From Nitrososphaera sp. (GTDB lineage: Archaea; Thermoproteota; Nitrososphaeria; Nitrososphaerales; Nitrososphaeraceae): a stretch of DNA of 64,000 nucleotides. The position numbers and the translations under genes are program-made. Positions 57,184 to 64,000 of the stretch are shown here, in pieces; the first letter of the stretch is position 1, and the number at the start of each line of letters is the position of its first letter. The notes under the pieces were generated by a model, which ran no database searches, was not told where the DNA came from, and worked only from the letters and a program-made list of their open reading frames with translations. The stretch is taken from the NCBI RefSeq assembly GCF_013388945.1, contig NZ_JACAEH010000007.1, positions 30,187-94,186 on the forward strand, read 5' to 3'.

Positions 57184-59790
57184 GTGACTGGCACCCTTGA
57201 CGCGATACACACTTCGCTGTCTTATGTAAAGGGGAGCCTGAAGAACGCCACGGTTGTCGCAGGGCCCGAAAAGCAGGAGGGGTTTGTGTTTTCGCTTTTA
57301 AACCCGCCCGTGCCCCTTGGCGGCAACATCATATCGCTTGACCTGTACGTGGACGACATCCCTGTCCAGAAAAAGAGCGTCCACGTAGTGACTAACGACC
57401 TGCTGGTAAACGCTTCGCTTGTGTCAGAAGAGCGGCCCCTTGCGTTCAAGCCCTTCCAGAGCGCCAGGTTCCTGGTGACAAACGGTGGCCTGAGCAGGGG
57501 CCGGCACAAGCTTGCAATCATGAGCAGGATGGAGGGCTTTGAGCTGATAACCATACCGTTCACGTTTTCTGACAGCGTGAACTCGCACAAGGAAAAGGTG
57601 GTCCTGCCTGTGGACCCGCTGCTTGAGACCGAATCCACCGAAGACATGTTCCGCGATTTTGCAACGCCGCTTGCGCTTTCAGGCAAGAAGGCGTACATCG
57701 TCTGCTCGTCGTCAGGTGCCCTTTCTGCGCCGTGGACCTGGATGGGGGTAAAATACGACAACGGCGGCCTGTACGTTCCACCTGCCCGCGTCTTTGGCCG
57801 TATAATGGTGGAGATATCGATGGAAGAGGGAGTCAGGAAAAGGCTTCCAAACTTTGTCGTATGGTCGCGGCATGAAAACGGGGTGCTCCAGACAAGGCAC
57901 GAGCTTGCGGGGCTTGGCGTCACAAGGACGCTGTTTGTGCCGCATGAAAGCAAGGGCTTTATCATGACAACCGGCCTGCGCCTGCTTGAAGGGCTTGCCA
58001 AGGGACGCAGGGGCAGGAAGAGGCGCGTCAGGATACACTTTATCATCGACGGCAACATCACGAGTTACGGCCTTGCGGCCGTTTCGCAGAGCAACGCGTC
58101 AAAGTACGACAGGAAGAACAACTGCCTGCTTCTCAGCACCAATCCGCAAAGGCAGGCGCAGTACTTTGGCACGATAGGAGTCGCGCCAAAAAGCCTGAAG
58201 CCGCGGAAAATACTCGTAGACTCGTTTGACAACGATCTTGAGCTGTCGTATGACCTTGAGGTGGGAAGCGAGCCGGTAGAAGTTGTGCTTGTCGGAACCG
58301 GGAGTTTTACAAGCGCAAAGGAGTCCCTGAAAGAGTTTGTGGAAATGCGCGACAACTATGCCGAGCACCTTGACAAGACTCGCAGCTGGTTTTCAGGCTA
58401 CTCGTCGTCGACGCTGACAGTCAGGCAGACCGGCGAGAAGCAGAATCCAGAGATGAACCGGCTCATCCGCGCCTACGAGAAGGCAAAGGCGGCCCTGCAG
58501 TACCTGAAAGGCGAGTACGACGGGCTTGGCCCGGGCATCTGCGCCGGCCTTCCACGCTTTCCAAACTACTGGGCGCGGGACACGGGCTGGTCGCTCAGGG
58601 GTTACCTCGCAATGGGCGACTACTCGTTTGCAAAAGAGGCGATAGACAATTTCCTGCGCCACCAGTCAAAAGGCTCCAATGGGGTGACAAAAGGCGAGCT
58701 TCCGATGATAATAAGCGGCAAGGCGTTTCTGCACTCCACCACCTACGGGTCTGCCGACTCGACCTTTCTCTTTCCCTGGGCAATACGCAGGTATGTCATG
58801 TCGACAGGCGACCTGCAGTACCTGCGCAAGAGGTGGCCTGCCATTGTCGACCTGGTGGACTGGGGACTGCAGAAGGACCTCGACGGCGACGGCTTTATCG
58901 AGCACGGCTTTACAGGGATTGCGACCAAGCTTCCTATACAGGACTCGACCTGGATGGACCACATAGACAGGCGCAAGAGCGCAAACGACGTGCAGGCGCT
59001 GTTTTACGAGAGCCTGGCTGTCGGAAGCGAGCTTGCGAGGCTTGTGGGCGACTCGGCAAGCGAGAAAAGGTGGAGCGCAAGGGCAGAAGAACTGAAAAAC
59101 AAGATAAACGCCGAGTACTGGAACCCCGAGACTGGCTACTACTTTGACACGATAAGAAAGGACGGCTCAAAGGACGCAAGCATCCGGCCAAACGCGCTGG
59201 TGGTGCTGATGGCCGGCGCAGCCAGCGACAGCGCCAAGGAAGCAGTCGTGCTTGACAGGATAGAAAAGGAGGACATGACCACGGGCTGGGGCGTCAGGAC
59301 GCTTTCCACGCAGGACCCCAAGTACAGGCCGGCGCTCTACCACGACGGCGCGGTGTGGCCTCTTGTCACGGGGTGGGCCGCCCTTGCAGAGCTGAAGCTG
59401 GGCCGGACCGAGCAGGCCTTCCGATACCTCAAGTCGATGGCAGACAGGATACTTGCAGAAAACGGCATGTTTGCCGAGACGTACAGGGGCGACAGGCCCG
59501 AGCCTTTCAACTCGTGCATCCTGCAGGCGTGGTCAGTCGGGATGTACGCACACGCTTTTCTGGAGATGGTCCTCGGGCTCCAGGCAGACATGGTGAACAA
59601 CAAGGTGACAATCAACCCCAGGATCCCCGAGTCGCTCAAGGCGGGGCTTGGCGTCTTGGAGTTTGAAGGGCCTGTCGACGGCAGCGGCAAACCGCGGTTT
59701 TCAATATTTCTCGAGTCGTCGGCGAATTTGGTGCAAGCCAGATTCCCCGGCAACGTGCAGGTCTCGAGCAGTACGTACAAATGCATCTAG
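57184..59790 (+). CDS. Glycogen-debranching-type glucosidase (amylo-alpha-1,6-glucosidase, GDE C-domain)
   Basis: An 868-residue (alpha/alpha)6-barrel glycosidase. The N-terminal ~380 residues are beta-rich. The C-terminal barrel has FPNYWARDTGWSLRGYL, STTYGSADSTFLFPWAIRRYV, DSTWMDHIDRRKSANDVQALFYESL and YHDGAVWPLVTGWAALAEL, which includes the expected Asp/Glu acid and base region. Likely acts on alpha-glucan stores. GTG start, AAAATAAGG box ~28 nt upstream. The N-terminal extension is unusually long and lacks a signal peptide. Confidence 0.85.
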   Translation: MTGTLDAIHTSLSYVKGSLKNATVVAGPEKQEGFVFSLLNPPVPLGGNIISLDLYVDDIPVQKKSVHVVTNDLLVNASLVSEERPLAFKPFQSARFLVTNGGLSRGRHKLAIMSRMEGFELITIPFTFSDSVNSHKEKVVLPVDPLLETESTEDMFRDFATPLALSGKKAYIVCSSSGALSAPWTWMGVKYDNGGLYVPPARVFGRIMVEISMEEGVRKRLPNFVVWSRHENGVLQTRHELAGLGVTRTLFVPHESKGFIMTTGLRLLEGLAKGRRGRKRRVRIHFIIDGNITSYGLAAVSQSNASKYDRKNNCLLLSTNPQRQAQYFGTIGVAPKSLKPRKILVDSFDNDLELSYDLEVGSEPVEVVLVGTGSFTSAKESLKEFVEMRDNYAEHLDKTRSWFSGYSSSTLTVRQTGEKQNPEMNRLIRAYEKAKAALQYLKGEYDGLGPGICAGLPRFPNYWARDTGWSLRGYLAMGDYSFAKEAIDNFLRHQSKGSNGVTKGELPMIISGKAFLHSTTYGSADSTFLFPWAIRRYVMSTGDLQYLRKRWPAIVDLVDWGLQKDLDGDGFIEHGFTGIATKLPIQDSTWMDHIDRRKSANDVQALFYESLAVGSELARLVGDSASEKRWSARAEELKNKINAEYWNPETGYYFDTIRKDGSKDASIRPNALVVLMAGAASDSAKEAVVLDRIEKEDMTTGWGVRTLSTQDPKYRPALYHDGAVWPLVTGWAALAELKLGRTEQAFRYLKSMADRILAENGMFAETYRGDRPEPFNSCILQAWSVGMYAHAFLEMVLGLQADMVNNKVTINPRIPESLKAGLGVLEFEGPVDGSGKPRFSIFLESSANLVQARFPGNVQVSSSTYKCI

Positions 59791-59831
59791 CCGCGCTAGG
59801 CATAAATTGTTCCTGAGGCGCTTGAGATGTG

Positions 59832-60233
59832 ATGTTCACGCTGTACACGCCCCAGACTGCGAACAAGGCGCTCCCGGAAGTAAAGCGCATGTTTGCCGAC
59901 ATCGTAGCCAAGAAGAACAGGGTGCTTGTTCTCCAGCAGGAGCTTCAGGCCATAGTCGACTCGGGCAGCGACTTTGAGCGCTTCATCAAGAAAAAGCAGG
60001 AACTGAACGCCGCTGTAACGACGCTTTACAAGGCCATCGAAATCCTGGAAGGGACGGGCGTGGCTATAAAGAGCGTGGACGAGGGGCTGCTTGACTTTCC
60101 GGCAAAGCGTTTTGACGAGGAGGTCTGGCTGTGCTGGAAGGCAGGCGAGGACGAGATAAAGTTCTGGCACGGCAAGGACGAGGGCTTTATGGGCCGCAAG
60201 CCGCTCGAGACTACTGGCGTCATAGAGCCATAA
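59832..60233 (+). CDS. DUF2203 family protein (133 aa)
   Basis: A coiled-coil-like helical protein: TPQTANKALPEVKRMFADIVAKKNRVLVLQQELQAIV, then a helix with KKKQELNAAVTTLYKAIEILEGTGVAIKSVDEGLLDFPAKRFDEEVWLCWKAGEDEIKFWHGKDEGFMGRKPL, the family pattern (GVxxKxxxxGLlDFPa). Function unknown. GTG 59829/ATG 59832 start; ATG is used. Confidence 0.88.
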   Translation: MFTLYTPQTANKALPEVKRMFADIVAKKNRVLVLQQELQAIVDSGSDFERFIKKKQELNAAVTTLYKAIEILEGTGVAIKSVDEGLLDFPAKRFDEEVWLCWKAGEDEIKFWHGKDEGFMGRKPLETTGVIEP

Positions 60234-60266
60234 TCGGGGGATGCCTGCAGAACTCTTCGGGGGAGA

Positions 60267-60285
60267 AGAACGTTGACAACGTTCT
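60267..60285. terminator. Inverted repeat after DUF2203 gene
   Basis: AGAACGTT-GAC-AACGTTCT is a perfect 8-bp stem with a 3-nt loop in the ~115-nt gap between convergent genes. It lacks a clear U-tract after it on the plus strand. It could be a terminator for the DUF2203 gene, part of a minus-strand RNA, or a protein site. Confidence 0.35.
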
Positions 60286-60327
60286 ACAGGCAACAGTCAG
60301 TTACAGTGCTTTGCTTATAACAGATGG

Positions 60328-60352
60328 AGCACCCTGGGGGGAGGGGGTGTCA
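60328..60352 (-). repeat. 25-nt element, copy 2, covering the RAM-protein stop codon
   Basis: Identical over 25 nt to 53982-54006. Here the TGA is the stop of the gene at 60350-60589, and a TATA-like TTATAAGC begins 7 nt after the element on the minus strand. No coding gene starts downstream on that strand, only the antisense of DUF2203. Confidence 0.7.
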
Positions 60353-60589
60353 GTTCCCCTGCCCTTCAATGACCATCATTGTCAGGCTTGACTTGATGCC
60401 CTGGTGAGAGCGTATCTTGGCGACGGCCTTTTTCAGCTCCTCGTCGTTTGCAGAATTTACCCTCGCAATGATGTCGTAAACGCCAAACACGCCCTTTACC
60501 TCGGCTACCCCCGGGATCACCTTGAGTTCCTTTATGACGTTGTCTTCAGACCCGAGCTCGCAGTTGATGAGAATGTATGCCTCTGCCAT
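60350..60589 (-). CDS. Stand-alone Lrp/AsnC ligand-binding (RAM) domain protein
   Basis: A 79-residue RAM domain with no HTH: AEAYILINCELGSEDNVIKELKVIPGVAEVKGVFGVYDIIARVNSANDEELKKAVAKIRSHQGIKSSLTMMV. It is a paralogue of 10560-10811 and has the G-V-x-D-I/Y-I pattern of the ligand pocket. ATG 60589 is ~26 nt from a CATTAATG box. May oligomerise with Lrp-type regulators and sense amino acids. Confidence 0.85.
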   Translation of the reverse strand: MAEAYILINCELGSEDNVIKELKVIPGVAEVKGVFGVYDIIARVNSANDEELKKAVAKIRSHQGIKSSLTMMVIEGQGN

Positions 60590-60661
60590 CACCGAGGCTA
60601 TCGAGACGAACATTAATGAAGTTTTTCGTTCAAAAGACATAGATTCCACCCCGACGGCAAT

Positions 60662-61546
60662 ATGCCGTTGATTTCCGCCTGGCTCCGGGCCATCAGGATA
60701 AGGTTCCTGCTTGCATCCGTAATCGCGGTGAGCAACGGCCTTGCCATTGCCTACTGGAAGTACGGGCTGTTTGACCCAGCCTTCGCGGCATTGACGTACG
60801 CAGGAGTGGTCTTCCTGCACGCAAGCGTCGACCTGCTCAACGACTACTGGGACCACAAGCGCGGAATCGACTCGGCCACCACTAGGACCAAGTTTTCCGG
60901 CGGCACCGGCGTGCTTCCTGAAAAGATACTGACCCCAAAAGCAGTCTATACAGCCGGCATTGTTTTCCTGCTTTTAGGAATAGCAGTCGGCGCTTATTTT
61001 GTTGCAATACGCGGCGTAACCATAGCTGTAATCCTGGGGTTTGCGGTGGTTGCAATCTATTTCTATTCTACCTCTATTGTCAACTCGGGGCTTGGCGAGC
61101 TGTTCGTCGCCATAAAGGGGGCGATGATAGTGCTAGGCACCTTTTACGTCCAGGCCGCGCTCATCGAGCCTGCGGCCATCTACGTGGGCGCAATAGTGGG
61201 GTTGCTTTCTGCAACCGTGCTTTTTGTCAACGCGTTTCCGGACTTTGAAGCAGACAGGTCAAAGGGCAGGCGCACGCTTGTGATAGTACTTGGGAGGCAG
61301 AAGGCGTCGGTGCTGTTCCCTGCGTTTGTCATAGCGGCGTATTGCCTCATTGCAATTGGGATCCCGCTTGGCTACACGAAAATATACTCGCTTGCAAGCC
61401 TCGTCTCGATACCGCTTGCCGTAAAGGCTGCCTCTGCTCTGCGCAGGGACCACGATACAACGCAGGGCCTGGTGCCTGCGATGGGCGCAACGGTCACGTA
61501 TTCAAGGGTGACGGGCTTTGTGCTTGCCGCAAGCCTGCTTTTCTAG
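60662..61546 (+). CDS. UbiA-family prenyltransferase (MenA-like)
   Basis: A 294-residue, ~8-9-TM prenyltransferase. The two Asp-rich motifs are DLLNDYWDHKRGID (NDxxDxxxD) near residue 58 and PDFEADRSKGRRTL near residue 188, the diphosphate/Mg2+ sites. Close to MenA/DHNA octaprenyltransferase type by these motifs; in Archaea such proteins make quinones or lipid head groups, and the substrate cannot be told here. ATG start. Confidence 0.88.
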   Translation: MPLISAWLRAIRIRFLLASVIAVSNGLAIAYWKYGLFDPAFAALTYAGVVFLHASVDLLNDYWDHKRGIDSATTRTKFSGGTGVLPEKILTPKAVYTAGIVFLLLGIAVGAYFVAIRGVTIAVILGFAVVAIYFYSTSIVNSGLGELFVAIKGAMIVLGTFYVQAALIEPAAIYVGAIVGLLSATVLFVNAFPDFEADRSKGRRTLVIVLGRQKASVLFPAFVIAAYCLIAIGIPLGYTKIYSLASLVSIPLAVKAASALRRDHDTTQGLVPAMGATVTYSRVTGFVLAASLLF

Positions 61547-61588
61547 CGTGCGATCCGTTTATTATTGCCGGGCGCGCTTTGAGCGCGC

Positions 61589-62734
61589 GTGTCAAGTTTT
61601 GAAGTGCTAAAGGGCTTTGCAACGCCGGAAGGCACCCTGAAATACCAAGAACGCGCAGTTGCCGCCGGCAAGCCCCGGGAGCATTTCAAAGAGTTTTCCG
61701 GCCTGCGCCTCTCAAGCATCGGCATGGGCACGTACCTTGGTGACATTTCGCAAAAGGACGACGCGGCGGTGGAAAACGCAGTCTATGAATCTGTGAAATC
61801 AGGCGCCGTCAACGTCATCGACACTGCGATAAACTACCGGGCGATGAAGTCTGAAAAGAGCATCGGCAGGGCGCTTTTGCGGCTTGCAAAGGAAGGCATT
61901 TCCCGCGACCAGGTGTTCGTGTCTACAAAGAACGGCTACATCACAAACGACGGGGACTTTCCCGGAGTCGACGTGATGGAGTACATGCACAGGATGTACA
62001 TAGCGACCGGCGTCATCACTGCAGACGACATCAGTTCCGGCTACAACGTCATGCACCCTTCATATCTTGCAAAGTGCATCGACAGGTCGCTTGCAAACAT
62101 GCACCTTTCAACCATCGACCTTGTGTACATCCATAACGCGTTTGAGAGCTGGCACGAGGACGTAGAGAGGAAAAAGTTCATTGAGATGCTTGCCAAGGCT
62201 TTCGAGGTCTACGAGCAGTACCGAAAGCAGGAGAAGCTGCGCTACTACGGCATGGCAACGTGGACATGCTTTCGCGTGACGCCTGACAGCCGCGAGTACC
62301 TTTCGCTCGAAGATGCGGTGGACGTGGCTGAAAGCGTCGGCGGCAAGGACCACGGGTTCCGCTTTATCCAATTGCCCTACAACCTTGCATACAGCGAAGC
62401 CCTGCTCCTGAAGAACCAGAAGGTGGGCGCAGAAACCAACCTGACCGTCCTTGAAGCGGCGGCCAAGCTTGGTATAGGCGTTTTTACGAGCATCCCGCTT
62501 TTCCAGGGCCGGCTTCTGCACGCGCAAATTCCCGATTACCCCGGCGCAGGCGATCCCGTTTCAAGGCTCCTGCAGCTGGTGCGCTCAAGCCCCTCTGTCA
62601 TAGCGCCGCTTGTGGGCCAGAAGAGGCCGGAGCACGTCGTGGAAAACCTGAAGGTGGCAGACAGGCCGCCCCTCACAAAGGACGAGTTTGCGCAGGCGGT
62701 AAAGATCCTCACGCAAAGGCCGATGTCGGGCTGA
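61589..62734 (+). CDS. Aldo/keto reductase family protein
   Basis: An NADPH-dependent (beta/alpha)8 oxidoreductase, 381 residues: LSSIGMGTYLGDI, NVIDTAINYRAMKSEKSIGRALL (with the Asp/Tyr of the tetrad), VFVSTKNGYI (Lys), and DLVYIHNAFESW (His). The Asp-Tyr-Lys-His tetrad is therefore complete. A C-terminal part is longer than standard AKRs. GTG start. Substrate unknown. Confidence 0.85.
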   Translation: MSSFEVLKGFATPEGTLKYQERAVAAGKPREHFKEFSGLRLSSIGMGTYLGDISQKDDAAVENAVYESVKSGAVNVIDTAINYRAMKSEKSIGRALLRLAKEGISRDQVFVSTKNGYITNDGDFPGVDVMEYMHRMYIATGVITADDISSGYNVMHPSYLAKCIDRSLANMHLSTIDLVYIHNAFESWHEDVERKKFIEMLAKAFEVYEQYRKQEKLRYYGMATWTCFRVTPDSREYLSLEDAVDVAESVGGKDHGFRFIQLPYNLAYSEALLLKNQKVGAETNLTVLEAAAKLGIGVFTSIPLFQGRLLHAQIPDYPGAGDPVSRLLQLVRSSPSVIAPLVGQKRPEHVVENLKVADRPPLTKDEFAQAVKILTQRPMSG

Positions 62735-62739
62735 GAAAA

Positions 62740-63051
62740 ATGGCTGAAGTCCACAGTCCAGAATCACTGCGGGTGGTTGCATTTTTCCGGGCAAAGCGCG
62801 GGCACGCATCAGAGCTGCAAGAAATATTGCTGTCGCTTGTCGAGCCAACGCAAAGCGAGCCGGGGAGCATATCCTACATTCTTCACGTGCACGAAAGCGA
62901 CCCGCACTATTTCATGTTTGACGAAATATGGTTGAACAGAAAGGCGTTTGAAGAGCACCTGCAAAAGCCCTACATCCAGTCGCTTTCAAAGAAAATTGAA
63001 CGCATCATAGAAGAGCCGCCAAGGATTGAAGTCTACCGCAAAGTTTGCTAA
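62740..63051 (+). CDS. ABM-type small monooxygenase-like protein (103 aa)
   Basis: A ferredoxin-like dimeric alpha/beta barrel: VVAFFRAKRGHASELQEILLSLVEPTQSEPGSISYILHVHESDPHYFMFDEIWLNRKAFEEHLQKPYIQSL has the E-P-G and H-x-x-x-P-Y-I pattern of antibiotic-biosynthesis monooxygenases. ATG start just downstream of the AKR gene (5 nt), so the two are probably an operon for redox chemistry. Confidence 0.88.
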   Translation: MAEVHSPESLRVVAFFRAKRGHASELQEILLSLVEPTQSEPGSISYILHVHESDPHYFMFDEIWLNRKAFEEHLQKPYIQSLSKKIERIIEEPPRIEVYRKVC

Positions 63052-64000
63052 ATCTTGGCTATTTCAGTCTCTATCTGCTGCCTGTCACGCGCGTTGGGCG
63101 TCTGCTTCAAGTATTCTCTCAGGTCTTCTTTGGCGCCGGCGTTGTTCCCGAGCTCCAGCCTTGCAATAGCCCTGTTCTTGTATATCGGGCCGTAGCGAGA
63201 AGGGTTGACGCCTATAGCCTTGGAGTAGTAGGCTTCTGCAAGCGAGTAGTCATGCTTTTTCAGGTAATAGTTGCCAAGTCCCCTGTAGGCAAGATAGTAT
63301 TTCGGGTTCAGCTTGATTGCGCGCTCGTAGCATGTGACTGCTTCTTCAGAACCTTTGTCGTTGTAGATTCCGCCCAGCTGCGACCAGGCTTGCGCGTTCT
63401 CGGGGTCTTTTTCCGCCGCCTGCCTGAGCATCTCTTCAGCCCTGCCCGGGCTGCCCTGCTGGCGCATGCGCTCTGCCTCAAAGCAGAGCCTGTTTGACTG
63501 TGCAAACTTTGTTTCTTCCTTCTTTATCATGTCCTTCATGTCTGCCGGCACGATGACTATGGCAGTCGAGTCGTCCTGCTCCCAGTCGCTCTCAAATTTT
63601 GGCTCCGGGATGGCGCCAACTGTGTCAGGCTCTGGAACATAGGTCGTTATCCTGCGCTCTTCTACGCTGTAGCCTGAAACAACCGTGGCGTGCTGGGCGA
63701 CGTCCTGGATTCCTGGCATGATGGCGATGACCGGTATGCCCTGGTCTATCCTCTTTTTCAGGTCCTTGAGCGACCCCTTGTAGATGAAAGCGGCAAGGCC
63801 TGATTTTTCTGCAAGCTCTATCCCGTCTATCAGAACAGCGCCCTTTGGCTGCGCAACCAGGTCCGCGCCCCAGTACTTGGCTACAACGTTTATCGCAAGC
63901 GGGAGGCCCGGCCTTTCCTCTTCCTTGCCTACGAGCGGCAGCGCGATGAAGTGCTCTGGCTGCGATTCCAAGACTCCCTGCTCGTCGGCGCGCAGGGCAA
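63048..64000 (-). CDS. C39-like protease-fold domain with TPR repeats (5' end beyond right edge)
   Basis: N-terminal part (to residue ~160) resembles C39/papain-like modules: PLVGKEEERPGLPLAINVVAKYWG, LKDLKKRIDQGIPVIAIMPG, HATVVSGYSVEERRITTYVPEPD. The usual catalytic Cys (C-G-x-x) is not seen; Gly-Leu-Pro-Leu is there instead, while the His is present. The rest is three TPR repeats (NAQAWSQLGGIYNDKG, AYRGLGNYYLKKHDYSLAEAYYSKAIGVNPSRYGPIYKNRAIARLELGN). The frame stays open to the window edge past the TTG at 63971, so the true start is outside. Probably a scaffolding or degenerate peptidase protein. Confidence 0.75.
   Translation of the reverse strand, partial: ALRADEQGVLESQPEHFIALPLVGKEEERPGLPLAINVVAKYWGADLVAQPKGAVLIDGIELAEKSGLAAFIYKGSLKDLKKRIDQGIPVIAIMPGIQDVAQHATVVSGYSVEERRITTYVPEPDTVGAIPEPKFESDWEQDDSTAIVIVPADMKDMIKKEETKFAQSNRLCFEAERMRQQGSPGRAEEMLRQAAEKDPENAQAWSQLGGIYNDKGSEEAVTCYERAIKLNPKYYLAYRGLGNYYLKKHDYSLAEAYYSKAIGVNPSRYGPIYKNRAIARLELGNNAGAKEDLREYLKQTPNARDRQQIETEIAKI

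Noticed and set aside
59796..60293. Long antisense frame (165 codons) over the DUF2203 gene
   Set aside because: It is a shadow frame with low-complexity composition; DUF2203 on the plus strand matches its family. Only a non-coding antisense RNA remains possible.
2..64000. CRISPR arrays, IS elements, rRNA genes
   Set aside because: No regularly spaced repeats, transposase frames or rRNA signatures were found in the window.

Overview
The window is a chromosomal segment of an ammonia-oxidising thaumarchaeon, most like Nitrososphaera. This rests on archaeal information-processing genes (TFB, S8e, SRP19, Gar1, aCPSF1, proteasome beta, ScpA/ScpB), archaeal-type metabolic enzymes (apgM, ThiD-ThiN fusion, mannosyl-3-phosphoglycerate synthase), a thaumarchaeal-looking C-terminal sorting tail on a secreted CHRD protein, and very dense gene packing at fairly high GC. 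Many genes have a TATA-like box 24-32 nt before an ATG, GTG or TTG start, which points to leaderless mRNAs. I used that spacing to choose many starts. No gene-free stretch exceeds about 300 bases. Coordinates of the very short genes were worked out by hand.

Layout. 0-7 kb: end of a peptidase-like gene, proteasome beta, leuC-leuD, a degenerate PurF paralogue, a HAD nucleotidase and a membrane protein. 7-15.1 kb: an accessory island between tRNA-Pro(CGG) and tRNA-Arg(GCG), made of small zinc-binding or hypothetical genes, a secreted CHRD protein, a one-repeat TFB-like protein, a possible ncRNA, and a hicA-hicB pair enclosed by the tRNA-Arg 3' end and a partial copy of it. 15-22 kb: scpA-scpB, a MEDS sensor, rps8e-srp19-gar1-tfb, apgM. 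22-27.4 kb: sugar-nucleotide genes (GalT-like, WecB-like, GlmU-like, nucleotidyltransferase). 27.4-32.5 kb: thiDN/thiC divergon and sucCD. 33-43 kb: methyltransferase, Ca2+/cation antiporter, UspA, aCPSF1 broken by an in-frame UAG, site-2 protease, ABC exporter, tRNA-Thr(TGT). 43-48.3 kb: purine genes purS, purQ, purL (with an in-frame UAA) and purF. 48-52 kb: CoA-binding protein, YchF GTPase, birA. 52-60 kb: glycerate kinase, mannosyl-3-phosphoglycerate synthase, CBS-TrkH fusion and a glycogen-debranching-type glucosidase, a plausible osmoadaptation and carbon-storage block. 60-64 kb: stand-alone Lrp-type RAM protein, UbiA prenyltransferase, aldo/keto reductase, ABM monooxygenase, and a C39-like TPR protein running off the right edge.

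The most unusual points are: (1) single in-frame stop codons in two conserved genes, aCPSF1 and purL; (2) a full-length PurF paralogue that has lost both its glutaminase cysteine and its PRPP loop; (3) a 25-nt element that covers the stop codon of two unrelated genes and lies 6-7 nt before a TATA-like box in both; (4) the tRNA-bounded hicAB cassette; (5) a one-repeat TFB-like protein with a palindrome between TATA box and start; and (6) a large set of microproteins, many with paired cysteines.
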